A stretch of DNA of 64,000 bases from FEN-1279 sp964501535 (GCA_964501535.1 CAZCSV010000001.1:434001-498000); one strand, 5' to 3'; shown: positions 35,950 through 44,711, numbered from the stretch's first letter. Notes: generated from the letters alone by a model not told the origin. Program-made: numbers and translations.

Positions 35950-36678
35950 TTAATAATCGAATTTTCTCAAAACACCTTCTTCATCAATTATTTCATACAG
36001 GTTCTTATATGGTATGGTTACATACTGTGTTCCGGCTGCATAAGGTGCTACCTGATAGGGGTCGAATGTAATTTGCAGTCCCTTTTGTAAAATATTAAAG
36101 TTAATGTAATTTGAATCTTTCGGTCCGGCGCCCGATATCAACATTTCTTCATCAAATTCGTATCCGCCCTGCCTCCCCTGCATTTTTAAATCTTCAATGC
36201 AGTACGAGGAGACTTTTTCTAAATATTTTGAATTCGGTTTGAATAAGTCTTTTATCGAAATTAATCTCCCGTTTTTAATATCAAAGTTAAACGATTTGCT
36301 CCAGTGATTAGGATGAGCCGCCCCTGCGTAATATGAATATATTTCAAACGCAAAACTATATACTTCATCGGTTATCAGGTATGCGGTAAAATTATAATCC
36401 AGCTCACTGGCAAAATCAGCCGGGATATTACTCAAATCCCATTCCTTCATATCATTTCTGAATACTTCCAAATCATTTGTTACAGTCTTAAAAATTTCTT
36501 TATTGATTTTCTTCTGTATATTCATGTCCTTCATCCCGTCGAGTTGAGGATAAATAACAGATATTCTGTACCTGTAATTGACTGAACTGTCCTTTATTTC
36601 CTTTTTTACGACTTTAATGTCATCGGCTAAAGCTATACTGAAAACAAAAAGAAAAATTACAGTTAATATTTTTTTCAT
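35950..36678 (-). CDS. DUF3298/DUF4163-like exported protein
   Basis: 242 residues from the second ATG (36676-36678), which gives a clean signal peptide (MKKILTVIFLFVFSIALA); an earlier ATG adds seven non-signal residues. The mature part has YRYRISVIYPQLDG, then the YYAGAAHPNHWSKSFNFDIKNGR motif and the ISIKDLF segment that define RsiV/DUF3298 proteins. RsiV itself binds lysozyme as an anti-sigma factor, but this stand-alone form has no membrane helix, so its role is open. Confidence 0.82.
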   Translation of the reverse strand: MKKILTVIFLFVFSIALADDIKVVKKEIKDSSVNYRYRISVIYPQLDGMKDMNIQKKINKEIFKTVTNDLEVFRNDMKEWDLSNIPADFASELDYNFTAYLITDEVYSFAFEIYSYYAGAAHPNHWSKSFNFDIKNGRLISIKDLFKPNSKYLEKVSSYCIEDLKMQGRQGGYEFDEEMLISGAGPKDSNYINFNILQKGLQITFDPYQVAPYAAGTQYVTIPYKNLYEIIDEEGVLRKFDY

Positions 36679-36786
36679 ATTGGATTTTTTGAATTTCATA
36701 ATGACAAATTTATGTTATTAATTTGTAAATTTAAATACATATTATATAATTTAGTTTTTAATTAATTTTAGCTAAAATAATTATAA

Positions 36787-37704
36787 ATGGACATCGGATT
36801 AACAGGATGGATATGGTTTTTATTATTCCTGCTTATCATGCTTGCGATTGACCTCGGGATATTCAACAGAAAGTCCCATGAAATCAGCTATAAAGAAGCA
36901 TTGCTATGGAGCGGAATCTGGATTTCACTCGCAATCCTCTTTAATATAGGTGTATTCCGCTTTGCTGGTCACGAGAAAGGCATGGAGTTTCTTACCGGCT
37001 ACCTTCTCGAAAAAGCATTAAGCGTAGACAATATTTTTGTATTCGTTTTGCTTTTCTCCTTTTTTAACGTTCCCGGAAAATACCAGCATAAAGTTTTGTA
37101 TTACGGTATAATCGGAGCACTGATAATGAGAGGTGTCCTGATTGCTTTGGGTGCCACACTGATTTTAAAATTCCATTGGATATTGTTACTTTTCGGTGCC
37201 TTCCTCGTCGTATCGGGAATGCGTATGGCATTCCATAAAGAAGAAAAAATCGAACCTGACAAAAACCCAATCGTAAGATTTTTTAAGAAAATATTTCCTG
37301 TTTCGGATAAATATGAAAAGGGAAAATTTTTCGTTAAAAAAAATACCGGCCTTCTCGCAACTCCGCTTTTTATCGTGCTGATTGTGGTCGAGACGACAGA
37401 CCTGGTTTTTGCATTCGACTCCATCCCGGCAATACTCGCTATCACGCAGGATACCTTTATCGTATTTACGTCCAATGCTTTTGCAATTCTCGGATTACGC
37501 TCGCTTTATTTCGCACTTGCGGGAGTTATGGATAAGTTTAAATACCTGCGAACGGGGTTATCAGTTATTCTTGTATTCATCGGAATAAAAATGCTTGTTG
37601 CCGATTTTATTTATATATCCGTAACAATTTCACTGATTGTAATCGTAATTGTATTAACGGTATCTGTTCTTACTTCAGTTTTTGTGAAAAAGAAAAGTAT
37701 TTGA
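36787..37704 (+). CDS. TerC/Alx family integral membrane protein
   Basis: 305 residues with about eight membrane helices. Signatures: FLTGYLLEKALSVDNIFVFVLLFSFF near residue 80 and VVETTDLVFAFDSIPAILAITQDTFIVFTSNAFAILGLRSLYF near residue 205, with conserved acidic residues in the membrane (Asp, Glu). The family is tied to manganese export (Alx, TerC) and tellurium resistance. I looked for the yybP-ykoY Mn-sensing leader in the 87 bases upstream and saw none. Convergent with the DUF2179 gene, stops 2 bases apart. Confidence 0.9.
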   Translation: MDIGLTGWIWFLLFLLIMLAIDLGIFNRKSHEISYKEALLWSGIWISLAILFNIGVFRFAGHEKGMEFLTGYLLEKALSVDNIFVFVLLFSFFNVPGKYQHKVLYYGIIGALIMRGVLIALGATLILKFHWILLLFGAFLVVSGMRMAFHKEEKIEPDKNPIVRFFKKIFPVSDKYEKGKFFVKKNTGLLATPLFIVLIVVETTDLVFAFDSIPAILAITQDTFIVFTSNAFAILGLRSLYFALAGVMDKFKYLRTGLSVILVFIGIKMLVADFIYISVTISLIVIVIVLTVSVLTSVFVKKKSI

Positions 37705-37706
37705 TT

Positions 37707-38234
37707 TCACTTCCCCGGACGGATATATCCCCTGTATGGCGTGGCAGTCTGAACAGACACAAAAGCTTTGGGGTCAATCTCATCGATGATTTTAATCAAC
37801 TCTTTTTTCCTTTTTCTTGTTATCAGCACCATTAAAATCGCAACTCCCCCGCTTCCGCCTTCACCCGGCAGTAAAGTAACGCCGATTTTATTTTTTCTCA
37901 GTTCGTCCGCAATAGCATCCGCATAGTTCATGGAAAAAATATACAACTGCAAATAACCCGAGCCGAGAATTTGTTCGATTGTAATACCAATTATAGTGCC
38001 AAGTGCAAATCCCGCGGAATAACCCAGTATATTCCAGAGATTATCCAGATTCTGCATAATGTATCTGATAGCAATGACCCAGATTGTCACCTCGATGAAC
38101 CCTATTCCGCCTGCAACGTATTTCCTTCCCTGCACGGTCATCAGAGTCCTGATTGTTCCCAGTGACACATCGAATATCCTAAGGCACATTATCAGCAAGG
38201 CACTGAAAAGCAAATATGTAAAATTCTGCTCCAA
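37707..38234 (-). CDS. DUF2179/UPF0316 family membrane protein
   Basis: 175 residues: three N-terminal membrane helices with LRIFDVSLGTIRTLMTVQGRKYVAG and GFALGTIIGITIEQ, then a soluble C-terminal DUF2179 part (LRKNKIGVTLLPGEGGSGGVAILMVLITRKRKKELIKIIDEIDPKAF). Function unknown; a nucleotide or metal sensor has been suggested for related domains. Its promoter must lie in the repeat-rich region to the right. Confidence 0.87.
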   Translation of the reverse strand: MEQNFTYLLFSALLIMCLRIFDVSLGTIRTLMTVQGRKYVAGGIGFIEVTIWVIAIRYIMQNLDNLWNILGYSAGFALGTIIGITIEQILGSGYLQLYIFSMNYADAIADELRKNKIGVTLLPGEGGSGGVAILMVLITRKRKKELIKIIDEIDPKAFVSVQTATPYRGYIRPGK

Positions 38235-38320
38235 AACTTATTCAAGTCATAAAATTTATACGACAACACATAAAATAAATATACAAATAAATTATTGATT
38301 TATCAATTCGTGATTTTTTC

Positions 38321-38433
38321 GTTGCTGAGCGTTGTTATTTGTTGCAATTTGTTGCTCCTGTTTATTTACCAATTAATTTAACAATATTTTAAAATTGATT
38401 TCGAGAGCAACAAACGTTGCTCTTTTGAGCAAC
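38321..38433. repeat. Cluster of GTTGCTC / GAGCAAC repeats with alternative hairpins
   Basis: GTTGCTC occurs at 38351-38357 and 38416-38422, and GAGCAAC at 38405-38411 and 38427-38433, with more GTTGC remnants at 38321-38345. The copy at 38416 can pair with the one at 38405 (loop AAAC) or at 38427 (loop TTTT), and the one at 38348-38357 can pair over 10 bases with 38405-38414. These structures exclude one another. Seen in the gap upstream of the DUF2179 gene; function unknown. Confidence 0.6.
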
Positions 38434-38580
38434 ACGGGAAACGGTATTTATTGCAAAAGAATGAATAAGAAATCCAACTTTACATAATAATTGCATAATT
38501 TTCATAAGAAAAAGTGAAAAAATAGTGCAATTTTTCTTTTCCGAAATTTTAAAATTATGAGATACCTATGCCAAAGAACA

Positions 38581-38602
38581 ATACCATATTAATATATGGT
38601 AT
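38581..38602. promoter_or_regulatory. ATACCATA-N6-TATGGTAT palindrome, candidate operator (copy 2)
   Basis: Shares the exact half-sites and the 6-base spacing with the palindrome at 21090-21129. It ends 10 bases before an ATG (38613) that opens a 42-codon frame. A TATAAT lies at 38600-38605 across its right arm. See the finding on the pair. Confidence 0.5.
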
Positions 38603-38612
38603 AATATTTAGA

Positions 38613-38741
38613 ATGTCAAGGGGAAATCATATCACACAGAAAAAGAAGGAAGGAACAATAAGAACGGATTATTTTAAGGGTTTTAAGAGCGTTGCCACAG
38701 ATTCACAGATTACATCATTTAACATTAAAATAATATTTTAA
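38613..38741 (+). CDS. Short open frame of 42 codons, doubtful
   Basis: ATG to TAA, 42 residues, basic in the first half (NHITQKKKEGTIRTDYFKG) and hydrophobic at the end. No ribosome-binding site is evident and no family is recognised. Its last codons overlap the 3' end of the convergent gene at 38725-39243. The stretch includes GCCACAGATTCACAGATTACA, a tandem of CACAGATT units that looks like dispersed repeat debris. Likely not a gene, but it sits just after a palindrome. Confidence 0.2.
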   Translation: MSRGNHITQKKKEGTIRTDYFKGFKSVATDSQITSFNIKIIF

Positions 38742-39243
38742 TATTAGGATTATCATCAAATAATTTATTTAAATAATTAATATTTTCTCCTTTAAAATCA
38801 TTACATAAATCATTTATAAAATATTTTGTAAGTACTACAAAATCTTTCATTATTTTTTCTATTTCCCAAACTTTTTTTTCTAAAGTGTCGTATTCTAATC
38901 TTGTATAAGTTAAGTGTGCTAATTGTTTATTCGATTTATCTTTAAAGTTACAACTATTCAAATATAAATTATCTTTTATTTTATTAAAATTATCAACAGA
39001 TATGTAATCAAAGAATTTTGCATCATCATTCTTAATTCGACTATTTAAAAAGTAAAACTCATATAAATTCCGGCAATGCATAATAAAAGTTTCTATAGCA
39101 ATATTTTTTTCTGATTCAATATTAATAATTTTTAATTGTAAAAGTTTAAAATATGAATAAATTAACATTGTAACTTCATAGAAAAATGGTCCTTCTAAAA
39201 ATTGTTTCTTTTCTTCAAAGGTTATTTTATCATGTTCTTTCAT
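38725..39243 (-). CDS. Orphan protein of unknown function
   Basis: 172 residues, predicted mostly helical and rich in Lys, Asn, Ile and Phe; codons are more AT-rich than neighbours. A coiled-coil-like region spans about residues 110-150 (YTRLEYDTLEKKVWEIEKIMKDF). The pattern, with HCRNLYEFYF and a late HLTYTR, recalls small helical proteins in mobile or defence contexts, but I do not assign one. Flanked by 160 non-coding bases on the left start side and the repeat-rich gap on the right end side, so it may have arrived by transfer. Confidence 0.6.
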   Translation of the reverse strand: MKEHDKITFEEKKQFLEGPFFYEVTMLIYSYFKLLQLKIINIESEKNIAIETFIMHCRNLYEFYFLNSRIKNDDAKFFDYISVDNFNKIKDNLYLNSCNFKDKSNKQLAHLTYTRLEYDTLEKKVWEIEKIMKDFVVLTKYFINDLCNDFKGENINYLNKLFDDNPNIKILF

Positions 39244-39403
39244 TTATTTACTTCCCCCTTCCACGATTTTAGTTATTCTTCAGTTAGGTTATAGATTTTA
39301 TAAACTTCGGAATTACTATTTCTATCAAAGTATATTACAATTTAAGAAATAAATTATTAAATAAATATTGAAGATTTTGGTAAGTGAGGAAAACGGAAAA
39401 AAA

Positions 39404-39613
39404 TTATTCTAAATTATTCAAATCGTTTACGAATCTTTCGATTTCCTTATCGTTGAAGCCTTTAGATTTGGCGGCTTCTTCGAGAGTTCCCCAGACCGGT
39501 TCACCGCAGGCGAGGCACTTTATACCCTCCTTCATTAAATAGGAAACAGATTTGGGTTTCAGAGTTACCAAATCCTCGATTGAAATATTTTTCGTAATAT
39601 TAATTTTATCCAA
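39404..39613 (-). CDS. DUF1858 domain protein
   Basis: 69 residues filling the DUF1858 module: ITKNISIEDLVTLKPKSVSYLMKEGIKCLACGEP, with the CLAC pair of cysteines, then a WGTLEEAAKSKGFNDKEIERFV helix pair. Often fused to or found beside hybrid-cluster-like or nitrite-type proteins; here it stands alone, five bases after the start-side of hisC in the same direction. Role unknown; the two Cys might be a redox or metal pair. Confidence 0.85.
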   Translation of the reverse strand: MDKINITKNISIEDLVTLKPKSVSYLMKEGIKCLACGEPVWGTLEEAAKSKGFNDKEIERFVNDLNNLE

Positions 39614-39618
39614 ATATT

Positions 39619-40719
39619 TTAAATATACTTTTTAAACGATTTTATAAACGCCTCGTTTTCTTCTTTCAGTCCCATAGTAACCCGTATGCAGTGAGGCAAG
39701 CCGAAAGCCACAAGCGGACGGATGATAACGCCTTCTTTCAGCAGGGATTCGTTTATGTGATTTACTCTTTCGGCGGTGCCCAAATCGAGCATAATGAAAT
39801 TAGCATACGAAGGCACAATCCTGAAATTCTTTTCCTTCGAAATCTTTCCGAGTTCACCGAGAAAATAATTATATCCTGTCCGGTTTAATTCCTTGGATTT
39901 GCCGATAAACCCGATATCGTCCAAAGCTCCAATCGCCCCTGCCTGTGCCATATTCCCCGGCTCGAAGGGAAGCTTGACTTTCATAATTGTCTCGATTAAT
40001 TCCTTGTTTCCGAAACCGTAACCGATTCTGGCTCCCGCAATACCGTATATTTTCGAAAACGTCCTCAGTGTGATTACGTTATCCAGTCTGTATTTCATCG
40101 AATCGGGATATTCCGGAAAGCTCTCAGCATATTCGAAATACGCTTCATCCAGAATAACGAGTATATCCTCGGGAACCTGCTCTATAAATTCATCGAATTC
40201 CGACTTTGTAAATATCGTTCCTGTAGGATTATTGGGATTGCACAGGTAAATTACTTTTGTATTTTTATTTATGTTGTTTAAAATTGCCTTTAAATCGAAT
40301 TTATACTCGTTTTCAATCATAGGGACTTCAATGAACTTATTTGCCCTTCCCCTTGCAAGCACCTGAAAGCCGATAAATGTAGCCTTCGATGAAATTATTT
40401 CATCGCCTTCACTTAGAAAACTCCTTAGAATATTCGCCATTATGCCTTCGCTTCCGTTACCCACCGCCACATTTTCTATCTTTGTATTAAATTTCTTCGA
40501 AATTTTATCCCTTAATTCAATAGCGCCTATGTCGGGATAGCGGTTCAGACCGTCTTTCACATTTAACATTGCTTCAACAGCTTTTGGAGACGGACCCAAA
40601 GGATTTTCGTTGGATGCTATTTTGTGAATCGTCCTAAGGTTATATTCTTTCTGAATTTCTTCGATAGGTCTTCCGGGAACGTATGGTTTTAAATTTTTAA
40701 TATATCCGGGTATTTTCAT
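39619..40719 (-). CDS. hisC: Histidinol-phosphate aminotransferase
   Basis: 366 residues. PLP enzyme of histidine synthesis, also able to act on aromatic amino acids. Fold-type I features: IASNENPLGPSPKAVEAM at the start of the substrate site, NPNNPTGTIF, VILDEAYFEY with the PLP-binding Asp/Tyr, and the lysine in TLRTFSKIYGIAGARIGYG. Codon use is GC-richer than genes to the right. No other his genes are near, so specificity is an inference from family. Confidence 0.88.
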   Translation of the reverse strand: MKIPGYIKNLKPYVPGRPIEEIQKEYNLRTIHKIASNENPLGPSPKAVEAMLNVKDGLNRYPDIGAIELRDKISKKFNTKIENVAVGNGSEGIMANILRSFLSEGDEIISSKATFIGFQVLARGRANKFIEVPMIENEYKFDLKAILNNINKNTKVIYLCNPNNPTGTIFTKSEFDEFIEQVPEDILVILDEAYFEYAESFPEYPDSMKYRLDNVITLRTFSKIYGIAGARIGYGFGNKELIETIMKVKLPFEPGNMAQAGAIGALDDIGFIGKSKELNRTGYNYFLGELGKISKEKNFRIVPSYANFIMLDLGTAERVNHINESLLKEGVIIRPLVAFGLPHCIRVTMGLKEENEAFIKSFKKYI

Positions 40720-40990
40720 ATGAGTTTAATTTTTTCACAAATTTAACTCATTTAAAAGGATGAAAAAAGTTAAATTGAATTCTCACCTAAACATTATTCG
40801 ATTGCTGATTGAAAATCATTGTTTTTATGGGAAAATTTAATTTAGTTGTTTATTATAAATAAATTTAATAATTTTTAAACAATATAAATATTTACAGATT
40901 TATTGGTTTTTGCTGAAATTCATTAAATAATTCAAAAATTATAGCTATATTTAAATAACTCTTAATAATAAAATCAACAAGGAGAAAAAA

Positions 40991-41179
40991 ATGGAAAAAT
41001 TTGCACAATTACAGTCAATTTTAGACGGTATGAAAGTTGATTTGGAAAAGTTTTATAATAAAGGCCAAAATGCTGCTGGAACAAGATTAAGAAAAGAATT
41101 GAATAATCTGAGAAAATTAGCTGCCGATATTAGAAAAGACATTCAGGAATTAAGAGCATCAAGAAAAACCGGTGCATAA
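40991..41179 (+). CDS. Histone H1-like (Hc1-type) DNA-binding protein
   Basis: 62 residues, all helical: KFAQLQSILDGMKVDLEKFYNKGQNAAGTRLRKELNNLRKLAADIRKDIQEL. This is the conserved part of Hc1-type proteins that condense DNA in Chlamydia and occur as short forms in Bacteroidota. The basic tail of the longer forms is missing. A strong ribosome-binding site AAGGAG lies at 40979-40984, and a terminator follows at 41204-41239, so the gene is transcribed alone and may be highly expressed. Confidence 0.88.
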   Translation: MEKFAQLQSILDGMKVDLEKFYNKGQNAAGTRLRKELNNLRKLAADIRKDIQELRASRKTGA

Positions 41180-41203
41180 TTAGTTAAGGAAATTAAAATT
41201 TAT

Positions 41204-41239
41204 AAAGAGGCTGTCTTATTGATAATAAGCAGCCTCTTT
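41204..41239 (+). terminator. Rho-independent terminator after the histone-like gene
   Basis: AAAGAGGCTG (41204-41213) pairs with CAGCCTCTTT (41230-41239); the inner CTTATT/AATAAG extends it, around a GAT loop. A run of T/AT bases follows. It separates the histone gene from lepA. Confidence 0.85.
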
Positions 41240-41257
41240 ATATAATCGAGGAAAGAA

Positions 41258-43057
41258 GTGCTAGATAATAATATTAGGAATTTTTGCATTATTGCTCATA
41301 TTGACCACGGAAAATCAACACTTGCAGACAGACTGCTGGAAAAAACCGGTACGGTTGAAAAACGGAATATGATTAAGCAGGTGCTGGATGATATGGAACT
41401 GGAACAGGAACGCGGAATTACAATTAAGCTCCACGCAATCCAAATGCTCCATAAAACTCAATCAGGAAAGGAATATATCCTGAACCTGATTGATACACCG
41501 GGTCACGTCGACTTTACTTATGAAGTATCACGCTCGCTCGCCGCTTGCGAGGGCGCTCTGCTTATTGTAGACGCAACTCAGGGCATAGAAGCCCAGACTA
41601 TCAGTAATCTATATCTCGCTATCGACCAGGGACTGGAAATTATCCCTGTCATAAATAAAATTGATTTGCAAAGCGCCATGATTGATGAAGTAAAAGAACA
41701 GATTGTGGAACTGATTGGCGGAAAAAAAGAAGATATATTGGCGGTAAGCGCAAAAGCAGGAATCGGAATAGATGAAGTACTCGACGCCATTGTAAAAAGA
41801 ATTCCTCCACCGAAAGTGGAAGATGAAAAACCACTAAGAGCTTTGATATTCGATTCAATTTTTGATATCTACAGAGGTGTCGTTGTTTATTTAAGGGTAT
41901 TTGAAGGTCAAATGAAAGAAGGCGACAGAATTCAATTTCACTATAACGGAAAAATATTCGAAGCCGAAGAACTCGGACACCTTAAAATGCAACGTCAGAG
42001 AACGGGATTTTTGAAATCAGGTGACGTGGGGTATTTAATAGCAAATGTCAAAGATGTCAACGATTCTAAAGTCGGCGATACGATTACAAGAGCGGATAAT
42101 CCCGCTCCCGAACCGCTTCCCGGATATAAAGAGGTTAAACCTATGGTGTTCAGCGGTATTTACCCTACTCAGGCAAACGAATTCGAAAATCTGAGAGATT
42201 CTCTTTCAAAACTTAAATTAAATGATGCCGCTCTGTCCTTCGAACCCGAAACATCCGTAGCGCTAGGTTTCGGATTCAGATGCGGATTCCTGGGACTGCT
42301 TCATCTTGAAATTATTCAGGAAAGACTTGAAAGAGAATACGATTTATCCATTATCACTACTGTTCCTAACGTTGAATATAAAGTATATAAAACAGACGGA
42401 GAAGTGGCTCTTGTGGATAATCCCGCTATGATGCCCAATGCCGTTAAAATCGATTATATCGAAGAACCGTATATTTCAGCACAGATAATAACTCCGACTG
42501 AATTTATCGGCAACATTATGAAACTCTCTCAGGACAGACGAGGTATTTATAAAACTACGGATTACATTGATACAAAAAGAGTGGATTTGCATTTCGAGTT
42601 TCCTCTCGCTGAAATTATTTTTGATTTCTATGATAAATTGAAATCAATGACAAAAGGTTATGCTTCTTTCGACTACGAAATAATTGATTACAGACAGTCT
42701 GAACTGGTAAAACTCGACATAATGCTCAACGGCGACCCCGTAGATGCGCTTTCTACTATTATTCATAAAGATAATGCATATTATTGGGGAAGAAAATTAT
42801 GTGAAAAACTTAGAAAACTGATACCGAGACAAATGTTCGAAGTTGCTATACAGGCTTCGATAGGCTCTAAAGTCATTGCACGCGAAACAATAAGCGCAAT
42901 GAGGAAAAATGTAATTGCTAAATGCTACGGAGGAGATATAACCCGTAAAAGAAAGCTATTAGAGAAACAAAAAGAGGGAAAAAAACGTATGAAACAAGTA
43001 GGTTCTGTTGAAATACCGCAGGAAGCGTTTCTTGCTGTTCTTTCAATTGAAAAATAA
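41258..43057 (+). CDS. lepA: Elongation factor 4 (LepA)
   Basis: 599 residues, GTG start. A translational GTPase that remodels stalled or mistranslocated ribosomes. G-motifs are intact: AHIDHGKSTLADRL (G1), DTPGHVDFTYEV (G3), NKIDL (G4), and the LepA-specific SLSKLKLNDAALSFEPETS and C-terminal MRKNVIAKCYGGDITRKRKLLEKQKEGKKRMK. Separate promoter implied by the terminator just upstream. Confidence 0.97.
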   Translation: MLDNNIRNFCIIAHIDHGKSTLADRLLEKTGTVEKRNMIKQVLDDMELEQERGITIKLHAIQMLHKTQSGKEYILNLIDTPGHVDFTYEVSRSLAACEGALLIVDATQGIEAQTISNLYLAIDQGLEIIPVINKIDLQSAMIDEVKEQIVELIGGKKEDILAVSAKAGIGIDEVLDAIVKRIPPPKVEDEKPLRALIFDSIFDIYRGVVVYLRVFEGQMKEGDRIQFHYNGKIFEAEELGHLKMQRQRTGFLKSGDVGYLIANVKDVNDSKVGDTITRADNPAPEPLPGYKEVKPMVFSGIYPTQANEFENLRDSLSKLKLNDAALSFEPETSVALGFGFRCGFLGLLHLEIIQERLEREYDLSIITTVPNVEYKVYKTDGEVALVDNPAMMPNAVKIDYIEEPYISAQIITPTEFIGNIMKLSQDRRGIYKTTDYIDTKRVDLHFEFPLAEIIFDFYDKLKSMTKGYASFDYEIIDYRQSELVKLDIMLNGDPVDALSTIIHKDNAYYWGRKLCEKLRKLIPRQMFEVAIQASIGSKVIARETISAMRKNVIAKCYGGDITRKRKLLEKQKEGKKRMKQVGSVEIPQEAFLAVLSIEK

Positions 43058-43167
43058 TTGTTCGTTCTTTTTATACCGGCATTCTTTTAGCTGGAATCCA
43101 TGCTCAATCGATTTTGTTGATTGAGATATTACTTTACTGAATAAAATATATTAATTTTAAACAAATA

Positions 43168-44103
43168 ATGGCTGAAATAAAAACTCAAAACCAAGAAAAT
43201 AAACCAAAAGAAGATAATAAATCGAAAGCAGTTATAAAGAAAAAAAAGTCAAAGCCAAGAGAATATTTCGATGCTTTGGTTTTTGCTGCAATTGTTGCAT
43301 TTTTCATCAAAGTGTTCCTTTTCGAGGCTTATAGAATCCCTACAGGCTCGATGGAAAATACTTTACTTGTAGGTGACTTTCTGCTTGTAACTAAATTCAC
43401 TTACGGTGCTACAACTCCAAGAAATATACCATTTACGGATATACGGATTCCATACGTAAAATTACCCGGATTCAAAAGTCCAAAACTTGGTGATATTATC
43501 GTTTTTGACTTCCCCGGTGACAGGGATGAAAGAGAATCAAAAGAAGTATTAAATTATATCAAAAGATGCGTTGGTCTGCCGGGTGATTCGATAAAAGTTG
43601 TAAATAAAACGCTGTATAATAACGGCTCTCCGTTTGTTAATCCGCCTAATTCCAAGTTCATATCCCCTCTCCAGACGGCTAATATGACTAATCCGAGAAT
43701 CTTCCCGAATGGCTCGGGATGGAATGAGGATAACTATGGACCGATACGCGTTCCTAAAGCCGGAGATAAAATAAAAATAGACTCTACTAACTTCGAAAGC
43801 TGGAAAATGTTCATAATAAAAGAAGGCAGTAAAATCGAGATGAGACCGGATAAAATTGTCTATGTTGACGGACAACCCCTTCAGGACGGATTCTATACTG
43901 TTAAAAGAGACTATCTCTTTATGATGGGTGATAACCGTAATAACTCTCTCGACAGCCGCTTCTGGGGCTTTATGCCGGCTGAAAATATTGTCGGGGAAGC
44001 TTTTATGATATATTGGTCTTGGGATGCAAATATCGGATTCAACGAATTCTTTAAGCTACTCGGTTCAATTAGGTGGGAGAGAATCGGGCAATTAATAAAA
44101 TAA
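43168..44103 (+). CDS. lepB: Signal peptidase I
   Basis: 311 residues. The S26 protease cleaves export signals. One membrane helix (about 32-50) follows a Lys-rich cytoplasmic N-terminus of 30 residues; the catalytic Ser is in PTGSMENTLLVGDF and the catalytic Lys in IKRCVGLPGDSIK. The MGDNRNNSLDSRFWGF box near the C-terminus is canonical. About 110 bases after lepA, a common pairing in bacteria. Confidence 0.95.
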   Translation: MAEIKTQNQENKPKEDNKSKAVIKKKKSKPREYFDALVFAAIVAFFIKVFLFEAYRIPTGSMENTLLVGDFLLVTKFTYGATTPRNIPFTDIRIPYVKLPGFKSPKLGDIIVFDFPGDRDERESKEVLNYIKRCVGLPGDSIKVVNKTLYNNGSPFVNPPNSKFISPLQTANMTNPRIFPNGSGWNEDNYGPIRVPKAGDKIKIDSTNFESWKMFIIKEGSKIEMRPDKIVYVDGQPLQDGFYTVKRDYLFMMGDNRNNSLDSRFWGFMPAENIVGEAFMIYWSWDANIGFNEFFKLLGSIRWERIGQLIK

Positions 44104-44126
44104 ATTATTTTTTATTTCTCTCAATA

Positions 44127-44147
44127 TAGGAGCCATTTAGGCTCCTA
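44127..44147 (+). terminator. Rho-independent terminator after lepB
   Basis: TAGGAGCC pairs with GGCTCCTA (8 bp, loop ATTTA) and a TTTCTTT tract follows. Confidence 0.85.
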
Positions 44148-44152
44148 TTTCT

Positions 44153-44578
44153 TTAGTTTGTCTTATTCTCCACTTTCGCATCCACGCTTTTCAGGTATTC
44201 CATCACTGCATTTGCATCATCGTCGGTTAAATCCTCTACTGCCATTTTTACTCCGTGCTCATAATAAAGCTTTTTTGCAATCGAATCTTCAACTATCATT
44301 TTATCGGGTTTCAGAATCATGCTTTTTATCCAATCGGCTTTTCTTCTCTTCGTGACATTTCTGAGGGCTGGTCCTTTTAAGTTTATTTCCATTTCGTGGC
44401 ATTTGATGCACTGCTTGCTGTATATAAACTGACCGCGGACTACAAGCATGTCATTCAGCTTTTCGGGTTCCTTCTTCGTCTGAGGTATCTTATCAATATT
44501 TTCTGAACATGAAGAAATTAATAAATAAATGCAAATTGAAAAAATATATTTTGCATTCATCAAAATAAACTTTTTCAT
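44153..44578 (-). CDS. c-type cytochrome lipoprotein
   Basis: 141 residues. The signal sequence ends in a lipobox (LLISSC, Cys24), so the protein is anchored on a membrane facing the periplasm. One haem-binding motif CIKCH (Cys57, Cys60, His61) lies in a class I cytochrome c fold, with MILKPDKMI and GVKMAV as possible sources of the axial Met. It is a single-haem electron carrier. Neighbours give no clue to its partner. Confidence 0.86.
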   Translation of the reverse strand: MKKFILMNAKYIFSICIYLLISSCSENIDKIPQTKKEPEKLNDMLVVRGQFIYSKQCIKCHEMEINLKGPALRNVTKRRKADWIKSMILKPDKMIVEDSIAKKLYYEHGVKMAVEDLTDDDANAVMEYLKSVDAKVENKTN

Positions 44579-44663
44579 AAAGTTGCATCTTAAATTTGAT
44601 GCTTCACGAATTTATCTTAAAAAAAATAAAAAAGATATGTGGAAATATTTGTAAAAAGAATGT

Positions 44664-44685
44664 TTACCGAGACGAAACCCGGTAA
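44664..44685 (-). terminator. Probable terminator of the leuB-like to leuD-like run
   Basis: On the minus strand TTACCGGG pairs with CTCGGTAA (8 bp, one G-U) around TTTCGT; a TTTTT run follows after a 6-base gap. It lies 27 bases downstream of the leuD-like stop. Confidence 0.55.
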
Positions 44686-44711
44686 CCATAGATTATATAA
44701 TATAATTGTAC

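Noticed and set aside
36700..36786. yybP-ykoY manganese riboswitch before terC
   Set aside because: The space is only about 87 bases, AT-rich, and shows none of the conserved loops.
43076..43125. Two weak hairpins between lepA and lepB
   Set aside because: The stems are short (5 and 7 bp), one has a large loop, and no T-run follows; not enough to call a terminator or a repeat.
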